From: Corbicula japonica
Taxonomy: Eukaryota; Mollusca; Bivalvia; Venerida; Cyrenidae
DNA length: 64,000 bases
Direction of reading: 5' to 3'
Assembly (NCBI GenBank): GCA_038501625.1
Contig: JAZAYU010000010.1
Location: 8,143,380 to 8,207,379, forward strand
Position numbers and translations under genes: made by a program. Below, piece by piece: positions 30,665-41,488 of this stretch. The notes beneath the pieces are model-generated. The model had not been told where the DNA came from. It made no database searches and worked only from the letters and a program-made list of their open reading frames with translations. Numbering within the stretch: the stretch's first letter is position 1; the number at the start of each line of letters is the position of its first letter.

Positions 30665-33600
30665 GTATAGATGTCAATATAGGATCTGACATGAGTCGTC
30701 ATGCAAAACAAACATTTAAAAAGTTAAAGAAAATTATTAACCCTTTGCATTTTATGGCTTGTGCAGTGTAGATCTAGATAAGCCAGCACATCCATGCCAT
30801 CTTATCAGGATCTGCACAGTTTGCTTTTCAGTCAATAAATCAAAAAGCGAACTGTGTAGATCCTGATCAGAGGACACGGATGTGCTGGCTGATCTGGATC
30901 TAGACTGTTCACAAACGCCATAAATGCGTATATATGGATGGTTAAGCAAACTTGTCTCCGACGAGCTTAACAAAACATTTCATGGATGGGCTGAGATATT
31001 CCATAAGTTTCAAATAGAAAACTAGTGTTAGCATGTGATACAAGAGTTTTATTGTGCTTTTGAACAAAACAATGAATGGTTATTTAAGTTTGGTTAATAA
31101 GGTATTTTAATGAAATTAAGCTGTTTCCAGCCTGATTTTCAACTGGTTAGTGTAAAGAATAATAGTAGCTCGATACATACTTAAAATATGTTTTGTTTTG
31201 AACAGTTAGCTGCATGGTTTAAATCAAAATCACATAAAAATTATCCCATCACTTATAAGACCCCCTCTGAACCAAGTGTCATAATAGTGGTCTTAATTCC
31301 ATGGTAGTAAAGTGTAAAACTGTTCAAAGAGACATAGTGCTCTTACTATTGAGGTGGTCTTAATTTTTGGGGTGGTTTTAATGATGGGTTTTACTGTAAA
31401 TCAGTTTAGATGGGTCCATTTATTGTTTGAAGGGTGTTTGAGTTCAGGGCTGAAGGTTATAAAGCTGAAATTGGAAACCAGTCTCCAATCTCAAGCATCT
31501 GATTGGCTGAAATGGCGACTGGTCGCCATTTCAGCCAATCAGATGCTTGAGATTTAAGACTGGTTTCCATGCTCAGTTTTATAACCTTAGGCACTAGTTG
31601 ATTTTGGTCTACATTGGTCAAAAAAGTGCCAACTGCCAAATTTTGTACTAAGCACTTTACCCCATTCCTCCATATATACTCATATATGGCACATCTGTGC
31701 CATCTGATCAGAATCTGTACTGTTGGCCTTTTGATTTATAAGGTAATTTTTGGCCAAAAAATCTAACACTGCAGATCCTGATCAGACAGCACAGATTTGC
31801 CATCTGATCTGGATTTTCACTGTTTGCTCATGCAATACAAATACATATATGGAGGAAAGGGTTAACTTTTAAGTTTTAACCCTTTCCTCCATAGACACAC
31901 CTTAATTGCATTGGAGAACAGTATAGATACAGATCAGCTGGCACATCCGTGCTGTCTGATCAAAATCTGCACAGTTCGCTTTTTTATTTGTTAGGTTATT
32001 TCTGAGTAAAATGCAACCAATGGATATGGATCTACACTGTGCCCAAGATCATAAAACAAAATCTGGAGATCAGTCTCAAATCTCAAGCATCTGATTGGCT
32101 GAAATGGCGACCAGTCGCCATTTCAGCCAATCAGATCCTTGAGATTTGAGACTGATCTCAAAACTTAGTTTTATGATCTTGGGCCCTGGTCACACATGCT
32201 TAAAAAGTGTGTATATATGGAGAAAAGGGTTAAGGGGTAATAAAAACTGCTGTTATGTTTGTAGAGAAAGCAATGGCTGCAAGAAGCACTAGATGGAATG
32301 ACAGTCAGTCCAGTACAGGAAATGAAGAAGGCTCTAGACATCATACAGAAACCAGAATCAGACACAGATGCTGTTGTACAAGCACTAGAAACTCTGGTCG
32401 AGTGGTGTGAACATATTGATTTTGCCATAGGTGAGATTGATGTTGGAATTAAATATGTTGTCATAGCATGAATGTAAACTTACGAGAATATGGTAAATAT
32501 TAAAGAAGGAAGTTAAGTTTATGTATATGATTTAAGTAAGGGTTTAGGATCTAGGATGTTATTTTACTTTTTCCATGACTAACAATTAATTGCAGATGAA
32601 TCTTGAGCCATTGTGGTAAATTCTTATATAAATGCTTTTTTCCCATATATTTAGAATTAATCGTATGTGTGACCAGTGTAGATCCAGATCAGCTGGCACA
32701 GCTTTTCCATCTTACCAGGATATTTACTTTTCACATCTTTGTTATAAATACCCTAATGAACATAAAGCAAACAGTGAAGTTTCTGATCAGATAGCTCAGA
32801 TGTTTTGGCTGATCTTGATCCACACTTGTGGTTAGTAAAGGATAACAGCTATATCCAACATCACAGAAATAGAAAACTGGTTCCAAGAATCACAGTTGAG
32901 ATACATATGCAAACTCTGGTGATTGATTGCAGATTTTCACAAGATTGGTGGTTTTGCAATATTCTCACAATGTATTGCATCACCTGAGGCAGAAATTCGG
33001 TGGCTCACGCTGGAACTGATAGCGGCTCTTACCCAGAACAACCCATATTGTCAGACAGCCATTATGGAACATGGTCTTCTGCCCACTGTCTTAACCATGC
33101 TGGATACAGACGCTGATCCCACTGTGAAAACCAAGGCTCTCTATGCAATATCCTGTAAGTATTGCACCAAGGTTATAAAACTGATACCAGTCTCATATCT
33201 CAAGCTTGTGATTGGTCAATTATAAGATGGTGCTCAATTTGAGCCAATCAGATTCCTGATTTTAGATTCTATTAACTTATAATGTTTTTATTGGTATTTA
33301 TTTCAGTGAAGCAGAATGTAGCTGTAATTCTTAACCCTTTCCTCCATAGACACACCTTTATTGCGTGGGTGAACAGTGTAGATCCAGATCAGCTGGCACA
33401 TCCGTGCCATCTGATCAGGATCTGCACTGTTCGCATTTTGATTAATTTCTGACCAAAATGCAACCAGTGCTGATCCTGATCAGATGGCACCGATGTGGCC
33501 ACTGATCTGGATCTATACTGTTTACACATGTGTAAAAATGCCTATTTATGAAGGAAAGGGATACTGTGTATTCTTCCTAGAATTACAGCAATGTGAATTT

Positions 33601-36600
33601 ACTTACTTGTATGTAGCTTTCAAAACACAGACTTGAAAATGAAATATGACTTCTGCGTCTTCATGTACTACAGTTGATATTGACACATTTGTTTCTTAGC
33701 CCAGTCCATTACAGTCAAACCTGTCTACAAAGACCACTCAGGGGAGAACCCAAAAGTGCAGGTGGTCTTTGTTTACAGGTAATTTTGTTCTTTTAATCAA
33801 TCAGTGGGACAAATAAAGTGTGGTCTTTGTTCAGGGGTGGTCTTTGTGTACAGGTGGTGTTTAGCACAGGTTTGACTGTATTTGTTGGAGTGGAAGGGCT
33901 GGTCTTCATCAGTTTTCTGTATTTTTATTTAACCATTTCCTCCATAGATACACCTTTATTGCATGGGCAAACAGTTTAGATCCAGATCATCCGGCACATC
34001 CGTGCCGTCTGATCAGGATCTAAACTGTTAGCTATTTGATTTATTAGGTTATTTCTGACAAAAAGTGACAAGTGTAGATCCTGATCAGATTACACGGATG
34101 AGAGATCAACTTTAAACATTCAATATATGTTAAGCATCAAGTGTCGATTATTGTCATCCAATTTTTGTGTTTTGCTGACAAACCAGTATTGGGGAAGGGG
34201 GGGGGGGGGGGTGACCACTCCAGTTTGTAAAACATGTGCTTGGATAGATCCACTTATTTAGATTCTTGCAAAAAAAGATGTTAAAGGGAGATGTGCAGGG
34301 TCGAGCAGGTGTACTTGGTAAAATCGTAAACAGATCGATCTATGTAACACTTACGTGTACTTTTCACTAAACTCTACATTTCAAACCCTCCAGGAGGAAG
34401 TTTTCGGTTAATTTTACCATTTTACTGGACCTGAAAACAATCAGCTGAAGAAATCCCTATACAAAAATACATTCTATATTTAGCAATCATGGGAATGTCA
34501 CATGGTCATTCAACAGTTAAACAACAACAACTCTGGCATTTTGAAACAAATGGTCACGTTGATAGTCGGCAAGGTATACTGAATGCATATTTTGGTTGAA
34601 GTGATCACCTGACAATCCCAAAAACCACCACGGCTTTACGCGGTAAATACAAAAATAGCTAACCTTTGCACGTCGCATAGGATGTGAAACACCATTTATA
34701 TATCTTTTTTATAAAATATTGGTTTGAAATATTTCGGGTGTAAATCAATATTTGAGCTTTAAATAATGATATTCAACTGATTAATAACACTTTTTGCAAA
34801 TCTGTTCCATTCATCAATCCTGCACATCTCCCTTTAATGAAGATATTCTCTAATTTTTCAAATATGTGCAAAAAAGTATTTTGCAGCTAAAGTGTAAAAC
34901 ACAATGTCTGCATAAATGATCTTCAAAATAAATGCATCACAATATTGTATTGTCCACCATTATTTCAGGTTTAACACGGGATTGTGAGGAGGCACTGACT
35001 GCCTTTTTACAGCATGATGGATTTTCCGTCATCATGAGAGCCATGCAGACCAACATTGAGAAGGTCAAGGTGAAATCAGCGTTTTTATTGAGTGCAATTT
35101 GTACAGATAATGTCAAATGTAAAGGTAGGTCCATGACTTTTGCTCTGATAGCAAACTTTTTCCACTTTTAACCAAACAATAATCAGTATCGTTCCTACGT
35201 TTTTATTACTTAGTGCCTAAGGTTATAAAACTGAGCATGAAAACCAGTTTCAAATCTCAAGGATCTGATTGCCTGAAATGGTGACCAGTCGCAATTTCAG
35301 CCAATCAGATGCTTGAGATTTGAGACTGGTTTCAAATTTTTTTTATAACCTTGTGACCAGGTTTAATTTTCAGGCATTTAGTCCTGGCTGTGGGTGAATT
35401 GGCATAATTGCTGATGTGAATCATGAATAAATTGTCTCACAAAAACATATGAACTGTTTTTTTTAACCAGGTTTTCCGAAGGAAAAATCCTGGTTAATAG
35501 ATAGGGGTAAGTCTGCAGGCAGACGGGCGGACGGAAGGGCGTAAACAATTTCTTGCGTGTGCAAATCCTCCTAAATTTCTCAATGGATTTCAACCAAACT
35601 TTCACAGAAGTATTGTCAGGAAGCGCCCTGGCAGATATTGTCGGTGTTTGACCACAGGGTCAAGGTCACTGTTGCTAAAAATAGAAATTCAATCTCTGCT
35701 TTATTACTTGAGTTTGCTTTTGCCTATTGACTGGAAAATTGGGATATGGGTAGCTTATATCAAAAGGCAGCTTGGGTTTGCTACCCAGGTGTCTATCAAG
35801 GTCAAGGTCACTTTTGCTAAAAATAGAAATTCAGTTTCTGCTTAATAACTTGAGTTTACTTTGGCCTATTGACTCCAAACTTGGTGTATGAGTAGCTTAT
35901 ATCAAGAGTCAGCTTGGGATTGCCAACTACATGTCTGTAATGAAGGCCAAGATCATTATTGCTAAAAAATAGAAATTCAGTTTCTGCTTAATAATTTGAG
36001 TTTGCTTTGGCCTATTGATTCCAAACTAGGTGTATGGGTAGCTTATATCAAGAGGCTACCCAGTTATCTGTATTCAAGGTCAAGGTCACTGTTCCTAAAA
36101 ATAAAAATTCAGTTTCAATTCAATTACTTAAGTTTGCTTTGGCCTGTTGACTCCAAACTATGGTTAGCTTATATCAAGAGGCAGCTAGGTATAGCTACCC
36201 ATGTGTCTGTGATCAAGGTCAAGGTCACTGTTGCTAAAAATAGAAATTCAGTTTCCACTAAATTACTTGAGTTTGCTTTGGCCTACTGAATCCACACCTA
36301 GTGTATGGGAAGCTTATATCAAGAGGCAGCATGGAGTTGATACCCCGGTGTCTGTCAAGGTCACAGTTGCTAAAAATAGAAATTCAGTTTCAGCTTAATA
36401 ACTTGAGTTTGCTTCGGCTTATTGACTCCAAACTTGGAATATTGGTACTGTACTATACTTCAATATGTTCTGTTCTACCTTTCATTTCATGAATTTTAGA
36501 ATCAGGTGAGTGATTTTGGGCCAATTGGACCTCGTGTCAATGTATAATGTTATGCCCCTGGTCGTCCATCCATCTGTTCATTAGCAATTTTGTTTCTCCT

Positions 36601-37780
36601 TATTTAAGTTTATATAAAAAGGAGAATACTCTGTTATTATAAAACTTTGTTTCTTTTTCACATTATGTATATCTACTGACTTTAAAAACACATTTGCGCT
36701 CAGCCATCAGTCTGGAAAATGAAAACCTGGTTTTGTGACAGTTTTCTGTCACTAAATAAGTATACTCTGTTTCAGTAATCTTGTACTTAATTATATATTC
36801 ATTGCAGTGAAATTCTTAAAAACGACATCTATTCAACTTTGTTACAACATTTCAAGTACGACAACTTCCCAAAGTCACATTGTTTTGTTTATATTTCAGA
36901 TATTCTGTGTGATGTGGGTATGATTGATCAATTGGTAGGACATTTGAGTGAAGAACACACCAGTTTTCATGAGCACCTGCTTTCTGCGTTACTGACTATT
37001 GTCAGGGACCACCCACGTAGTGTACAGGAATGCTTGAGACCCGAACTGAACCTCACCAGTCTGTTAGAGCAGAAGATTCAGGACCTGAAGGGAAATGCTC
37101 AGTTCCAGGTTTGAATTTTCAAATTCATCCATTCGTCTATACCTCAAGAGAGGAGTTCAACATAGCCAACAGAGCCAAAATGGAGGTTCTGTGTTAGCTA
37201 GTCCATACCACAGTGTATATGTCCATCTGTCCAAGCTTACCATAACATATTTCCATGCATTTAGGTTTTTTAATATAGATTTGCAAATGTTCATATCAGC
37301 GAGACATAAGCTAAAATGTCAATGTTACAGGCTGAAGATGAAAAATATATACAATATCAATTTCTGCTTTATATCTAAAAAACCACATACCTGATTTGGA
37401 AGTTTCATGGCACAAATCATATTTAAATGCTTTAATACTGAGCCTCTGTTTTATGCCGAAAGTAATTTTTTATTATTATTTAACAAATAGATGTGTTTTG
37501 AATGGATTTGATGATAGAATAGCAAGTGATCAACTGCCAGTGTTATGAAGCAAATGTTGGAAATCAGTCTTAGTTGAATTATCTAGAAGCCAGATTGTAT
37601 AAATCCATAGGCATAATATGGCATATCTGTTGTAAAAATATGACATGTCTGTTTATGCCTTTTTCGGCTAACTATTGGTTTGTCATTTTGTTTCAGGAAG
37701 AGTACGAATACGCAAAGGAACTTTCACAACTGCTGAAAAATGGACAAGACATTGCAATAGACCAAGAAGTGATGAGATGA
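30509..37780 (+). CDS. HSPBP1: Hsp70-binding protein 1 (HSPBP1/Fes1-type exchange factor)
   Basis: Coding exons: 30509-30664, 32265-32430, 32933-33154, 34969-35124, 36900-37108 and 37697-37780. Every intron is GT-AG, phases agree throughout, and the 993 nt encode 330 residues (vertebrate HSPBP1 is about 360). The family binds the Hsp70 ATPase domain through four armadillo-like repeats, releases nucleotide and can inhibit CHIP-dependent ubiquitination. Here a polar, low-complexity N-terminus (1-48) is followed by the conserved lead-in EPMSEERKQWLQEAL, then armadillo helices to about residue 290. Characteristic phrases are VKTKALYAISCLTRDCE, LQHDGFSVIMRAMQ, KVKSAFLLSAIC and EHTSFHEHLLSALLTIV, all with clear vertebrate counterparts. 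The C-terminal helix EEYEYAKELSQLL closes the protein. No signal peptide is present, arguing against SIL1. The N-terminus is shorter than the Gly/Ser-rich vertebrate one. Introns carry piggyBac-like, mariner-like and foldback elements. Confidence 0.93.
30738..30944. repeat. MITE family 1 in HSPBP1 intron 1
   Basis: AACCCTTTGCATTTTATGG to TATATGGATGGTTAA; the ends are shortened but all internal arms are present. Confidence 0.7.
31446..31592. repeat. Foldback family 2 in HSPBP1 intron 1
   Basis: GGCTGAAGGTTATAAAGCTG to GCTCAGTTTTATAACCTTAG, with centre GGCGACTGGTCGCC. Short open frames on both strands here are repeat translations. Confidence 0.9.
31657..31862. repeat. MITE family 1
   Basis: TTTACCCCATTCCTCCATAT to TATGGAGGAAAGGGTTAA; 14 bp separate it from the next copy. 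Confidence 0.75.
31876..32231. repeat. MITE family 1 split by a foldback element
   Basis: Left half to about 32040 (GGATATGGATCTACACTG), right half 32187-32231 ending TATGGAGAAAAGGGTTAA. It ends only 33 bp before exon 2. Confidence 0.75.
32040..32186. repeat. Foldback family 2 inside a MITE copy
   Basis: GCCCAAGATCATAAAACAAA to TTAGTTTTATGATCTTGGGC; centre GGCGACCAGTCGCC. The outer GCCCAAG/CTTGGGC are perfect inverted ends. Confidence 0.9.
32265..32430 (+). CDS. HSPBP1: HSPBP1 exon 2
   Basis: Acceptor TTTGTAG, 166 nt, donor ATAG|GTGAG. Encodes RKQWLQEALDGMT then ALETLVEWCEHIDFA, the conserved family entry helix and the first armadillo helices. Confidence 0.9.
32640..32850. repeat. MITE family 1, degraded copy in HSPBP1 intron 2
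   Basis: CAGTGTAGATCCAGATCAGC and GCTGATCTTGATCCACACTT arms persist; the ends are eroded. Confidence 0.55.
32933..33154 (+). CDS. HSPBP1: HSPBP1 exon 3
   Basis: Acceptor GATTGCAG, 222 nt, donor TCCT|GTAAGT. Armadillo repeats reading DFHKIGGFAIFSQCI, EIRWLTLELIAALTQNNPY and VKTKALYAISC, matching the vertebrate protein closely in arrangement. Confidence 0.93.
33166..33287. repeat. Foldback family 2, diverged, abutting a splice donor
   Basis: CACCAAGGTTATAAAACTGA begins 11-12 bp after the exon 3 border. The right arm is degraded (AGCCAATCAGATTCCTGATT), without the final CTTGG. Confidence 0.65.
33331..33562. repeat. MITE family 1, complete copy in HSPBP1 intron 3
   Basis: TTAACCCTTTCCTCCATAGA to TATGAAGGAAAGGGATA. 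One of the best-preserved copies, with GAACAGTGTAGATCCAGATC and its inverse. Confidence 0.85.
33712..33878. mobile_element. TA-flanked MITE (mariner-like), 167 bp
   Basis: Left end CAGTCAAACCTGTC, right end CACAGGTTTGACTG, TA on both sides (33710-33711, 33879-33880). The interior repeats GTGGTCTTTGTNYACAGG. A related element lies at 38513. Confidence 0.8.
33930..34105. repeat. MITE family 1, right end missing
   Basis: AACCATTTCCTCCATAGATA with three arms; breaks off after GATCAGATTACACGGATG. Confidence 0.7.
34192..34213 (+). repeat. Poly-G tract
   Basis: An interrupted run of about 20 G in HSPBP1 intron 3; on the RNA this is a possible G-quadruplex former. Confidence 0.8.
34285..34833. mobile_element. 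TTAA-flanked MITE (piggyBac-like), 549 bp
   Basis: Ends AGGGAGATGTGCAGG and CCTGCACATCTCCCT are exact inverses and are bordered by TTAA on each side (34281-34284 and 34834-34837), the target duplication of piggyBac-type elements. The interior is AT-rich without a transposase frame. It occupies HSPBP1 intron 3 about 135 bp before exon 4. Confidence 0.85.
34969..35124 (+). CDS. HSPBP1: HSPBP1 exon 4
   Basis: Acceptor TATTTCAG, 156 nt, donor AAAG|GTAGGT. Encodes LTRDCEEALTAFLQHDGFSV, then MRAMQTNIEKVKVKSAFLL; the GFSV-MRAM and KSAFLL phrases are hallmark HSPBP1 sequences. Confidence 0.93.
35216..35353. repeat. Foldback family 2 in HSPBP1 intron 4
   Basis: GCCTAAGGTTATAAAACTGA to TTTTTTTATAACCTTG; the centre is slightly degraded (GTGACCAGTCGCAAT). 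Confidence 0.85.
35467..36540 (-). mobile_element. Pearl-like element B, in reverse, in HSPBP1 intron 4
   Basis: On the minus strand it ends with the hairpin AACCAGGATTTTTCC-TTCG-GAAAACCTGGTT (35467-35494), preceded by an ACGG-type microsatellite (plus strand GACGGGCGGACGGAAGGGCG). About six core units of 140-145 bp cover 35660-36440, each with TTGAGTTTGCTTTGGCCTAT and CAAGGTCAAGGTCAC on the plus strand. The 5' end near 36540 is not sharply defined. Confidence 0.65.
36900..37108 (+). CDS. HSPBP1: HSPBP1 exon 5
   Basis: Acceptor ATATTTCAG, 209 nt, donor CCAG|GTTTGA. Last armadillo repeats: LCDVGMIDQLVGHLSEEHTS, then HEHLLSALLTIVRDHP and CLRPELNLTSLLEQK. Confidence 0.92.
37109..37696 (+). other. 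HSPBP1 intron 5, no repeat recognised
   Basis: Unassigned AT-rich intron. The 99-codon frame at 37095-37394 is read-through from exon 5 in a different frame and has no domain. Confidence 0.6.
37697..37780 (+). CDS. HSPBP1: HSPBP1 exon 6, C-terminus and stop
   Basis: Acceptor TTGTTTCAG, then EEYEYAKELSQLLKNGQD and a TGA at 37778-37780. Confidence 0.9.
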   Translation, partial: EEYEYAKELSQLLKNGQDIAIDQEVMR

Positions 37781-38230
37781 TCGTCATGACGATAGTCTGA
37801 ACACTAAATATTTTAATGTTGTAGCTGCGGGAGATGATGCTTTCTCCAAATACTTGTTCGGCATGTCATTTAAGTTAAATGCAAACACCGCTGGAAAAGA
37901 GATAGCTGCCTGCGTAGGCTTATCTTTGGATTTTACTTTGTGCAAATTTATGTTGTTTTATACTGCAAACTGCACATTAAAACATTCATACATGAGATCT
38001 CAAGAGGAGGGCATAAACCGCGGATTTCTTCTTTTACATGATGAGTCTCAGTGGTATCATTTAGTTTCACAAGCTTGAGGCATGTACCAGTTTAATGAAG
38101 GGAAGCATTCCAGTAAAAAAAGATGTTTTATGTTTTGTTTACATTTCAATAGGATTTGCATGTTAATGTGTTATAAATACATGAAAAAACAAACCTGCAA
38201 AAAATAAAGTGATACCTCTGTATAGTTAAA
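37781..38230 (+). terminator. HSPBP1: HSPBP1 3' UTR and likely poly(A) signal
   Basis: AATAAA at 38203-38208 is followed by TGATACCTCTGTATAG. A second AATAAA lies near 38299. The 3' UTR would be about 440-540 nt. The open frame at 37854-38078 inside it has no domain. Confidence 0.5.
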
Positions 38231-38512
38231 CAAAAATAAAAATTATATTATGCAGTTTTACCAGTGTTACTGTCAAAAAATCACTTCTGATTCTTGCAAT
38301 AAAGAATATTTTCAAAAATGTATTAAAAAAATATTTCAAATGAGCCAGGTTGTAATTCGCTAACTGATCACTGTTTAATTAAATGTATTAAAAACCATTG
38401 CTTTTCTGTTTTATTTCATTAAATATCAGAGATCAGTAAAAACTGGTGTTCACATGTATGAAAACCATCAGATACAAGAAAATCAACCTAGTATACAGAA
38501 TTTTTACTGGTA

Positions 38513-38690
38513 TAGTCAAACCTGTTTAAAGCAGCCACCTGTGGAAAGTGACAAAAAGTAGCTGCTTAACACAGGTGGCTGTGTAAAACGGGTAAACATT
38601 AGCACAAAATTTCAGTTTAGGACATATTCAAACTGGCTACTTAAGACCGTAGTTGCTAAATGCTGGTGACTTCTAAGGCAGTTTCAACTG
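38513..38690. mobile_element. TA-flanked MITE (mariner-like), 178 bp
   Basis: Ends TAGTCAAACCTGTTTAAAGC and GCAGTTTCAACTG with TA at 38511-38512 and 38691-38692; related to the 33712 element but with a diverged interior (CACAGGTGGCTGTG). Confidence 0.65.
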
Positions 38691-38871
38691 TATGTATCCA
38701 TGATTATTTCTCGGAACACTTGTATTAAGCAGCTGCATTTTCGTGTCCGGTGATTGCACAAGAGGCAGACAAAGAGACACAGTTGATGTTTCTCAAATGT
38801 TACAAGCTTCTTCGTCTGTTAACCTGGAGAAAAGTATTTCTTCTAGAGTTGTTGAAAACTACTATACTCAA

Positions 38872-40044
38872 CAAGAGCTGTCCGAGGAGACAGCGCACTC
38901 GACTATTCGAGTCATTTGAAACAAATGCAAATTGAAGATTAAAACAATAACAACTATGGCCAAACATTCATGTGCAATCAGGAAAAGTATTAACAAGTGA
39001 ATGGGAGAAAGTAATTTTAAATGACAGAAATAATTCCATAATGTTCCATAAATATTGAACTAAAAAGGGGAATAACTATGAAATATTTTTGGAAGAGTTA
39101 AAAAAAACTTGTTAGTAATTTATGATTGGAGAAATTTACTTTAAGTTCAATATCAATTACTTCAGTAATGTTACAGAAAAAGAACTGAAATGAAAAAAAA
39201 GCATTACTTTGAAAAGCATATAGTAGGTCAAGTGAAAGTGATCTAGATTATGATGGTGAAAATGTTTTTCAAGTTTGAAGTTGATATCTGTATTAGTTTC
39301 AAAGTTATGGGCCAAGTGCATAAAAACTTGAAAACAAAATCTATTTTAAAAAGGACATAAATTAAAAAAAAAAATTGTAGCAGAGTTTTCTGTCTTGGTG
39401 GTTATTGTAAAGATTATCATAGTGACTATACATGTATATTATAAGTTTGAAGTTAATATCTAATGTTGTTTCAAAGTTATGGATCAAGCGCATATTTTGG
39501 GTAATGCAAAAACTAAGTTCAAAAGGGGCATAACTTACAGAAATATTTCCGGTAGAGTTATGGGTCTCGTTGATAATGATTGAGAAACTGATGTCAGATA
39601 TATATTTCAAGTTTCAAAGTAATATCTCTAGTTGTTAAAAATTTATGAGAGAATTGCATAAGTGAAAAGGGACATAACTTGAGGAATATTGGTAGCAGAG
39701 TAATGGGTCTATTTGATAATGACATAGATTTTGATGGTGAATATAAATTCTAAGTTTCAAGGTAATATCTCAAGCAGTTTATAAGTTATAGGCCAAGTGC
39801 ATATTTTCCTTAACGCAAAATTTAAGTGAAAAAGGGGCATAACTTGAAAAATATTGGAAACAGAGTTATGGGTCTTGTTAGTAATGATGTAGAATTTGAT
39901 GGTGAATATATATTCCAAGTTTCAAGTTGATATCATAAGTAGTTTTCAAGTTATGGACCAAAGTGCATATTTTGTTTAACGGACGGAGACGCCGACACCG
40001 GGGCGAGTAGAATAGCTCCCCTATTCTTCGAATAGTCGAGCTAA
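38872..40044 (+). mobile_element. Pearl-like element C
   Basis: Starts CAAGAGCTGTCCGAGGAGAC, with the palindrome GCTGTC-CGAGGA-GACAGC. About six diverged core units follow, with RRGGGRYATAACT and AGAGTTATGGGTCT phrasing and a spacing near 155 bp. Then come a short ACGGACGGAGACG tract (39979) and a 3' hairpin around CCCCTATTCTTCGAATAG. A 61-codon frame overlapping the left end is not a gene. Confidence 0.65.
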
Positions 40045-40297
40045 AAATTCTAAATGCACACTTCATAAATGTTGATTTTCCAAACTATTTGATTGAATCT
40101 TTCAAAATATTATAAATAACAATGAAGAAGTATCAATATCCTTAGAACTTTTGACAAGTGTACATGTACAATAGCTTCTTTCAAGTGCTTTTTAATTTCA
40201 TAATTCACTCATGACATAACAAAGTTACCAAATAATAATTTTACAGAGAATGAGCCAACTGTGCCAACTTTGTTTTAAACAAAACCATGTCAATCTC

Positions 40298-40560
40298 TGA
40301 GCTCATCATTAGCTCTGTGGTTAGCACATCTGCCTCCGAGTCCAGAGATCGCTGGTTTGATCCCTGCTACTGCAACTGAAATGACTAACAGTCTTTCGGA
40401 TGAGACATAAACCGAGGTCGAGTGTAGTGGTGCTATATAATGGGTACTTAAAAGAATCGAGGGAGGATTCTGGAATTTGAGAGTCCTCTGTATCTTGCAC
40501 TTTCCTCCAAAACCTAAAATGACTAACACTCTTCAGGAGGCATCCCTCATATGGGCTTCC
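40298..40560 (+). repeat. tRNA-derived SINE with conserved core
   Basis: Head: A box TAGCTCTGTGGTTAGC and B box GGTTTGATCCC, with CTGCCTCCGAGTCCAGAGAT between, about 70 bases in all. Body: CTTTCGGATGAGACATAAAC followed by CGAGGTCGAGTGTAGTGG, a phrase I recognise as a widely shared SINE core in animals, though I am unsure which named core it is. The tail runs to GCATCCCTCATATGGGCTTC. Confidence 0.75.
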
Positions 40561-40584
40561 AGTAGCAATTATAAATCAATCTAA

Positions 40585-40617
40585 ATACACACAACAATCT
40601 TTGTTTTCAATCTTTAT
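40585..40617 (-). terminator. Candidate poly(A) site, minus strand
   Basis: AATAAA on the minus strand (40616-40611) followed by AAAACAAAGATTGTTGTGTG, a GT-rich downstream element. It could end the transcript of the membrane-protein gene at 51182 (implying a 10-kb 3' UTR) or an unseen gene. It converges on HSPBP1. Confidence 0.25.
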
Positions 40618-41006
40618 TACATAAATAAGCACAATAACATGATCTGTATAAAGTACACACAAACATAAACATGGGATACAGAAACTATAATCTGGAATGT
40701 TAGTTTTGTTGGAAAAAATGCAAAAAGCAACAATCAAGCATTAAAAAGCTGCGAACATACATCATTACAAAAATTTACAAAATTTAATTAAGTTGGAAAT
40801 ATAAGGTGACGAGAAATGAGTTTTCTATGAAGTTGATCTGTATCAAACACATTTTCTTTATTGAACAAGCAATATATGTCCCAGAATTTCAGTTGTTGAT
40901 ATTATGCTGTTTTGAGAAAATAAGTTAAACATTTTCTTACATGAGTTTCCACTGAATTCATACGAAGCAGATTTGAAAGAATGAACTTGACAAGATGGCA
41001 CATTTT

Positions 41007-41244
41007 AACCCTTTCCTCCATAAATACGCATTTTTACGCGTGTGCGACCAGTGTAGATCCAGATCAGCCTGCACATCCATGCCATCTGATCAGGATCTGC
41101 ACTGGTCGCATTTTGGTCAGAGATAACCTAATGAATCAACATGCGAACAGTTTAGATCCAGATCAACCGGCACATCCTGCCGTCTGATCAGGATCTAAAC
41201 TGTTCGCCCTAGCAATAAAGGTTTATCTTTACAGAAAAGGGTTA
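41007..41244. repeat. MITE family 1, complete copy
   Basis: TTAACCCTTTCCTCCATAAA to CTTTACAGAAAAGGGTTAA; all four arms present. A 68-codon frame is a repeat translation (SVDPDQPAHP). Confidence 0.85.
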
Positions 41245-41488
41245 AACACCGAGATGGAAAATATTCTTAAAGTTAATGTTTAAGATAGCAAAGACTGTCT
41301 TTTAAAAGAAAGAAAAAAGTAAGAAGGAATCCTTGAATTTACAGCATCAATTTGTATCAATGCATAACCGATAAATCATAACCCAGTATACTGTTTAAAA
41401 TGTATTCAATAAGATATACTGGAGATGTTTTGTTCAGTATATGATCAAACACAGTGATAATAAAACAATTTCAGAGACTGATTTACCA

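Noticed and set aside
30509..37780. SIL1 (ER nucleotide exchange factor) instead of HSPBP1
   Set aside because: No signal peptide or ER-retention tail, and the lead-in EPMSEERKQWLQEA is HSPBP1-specific.
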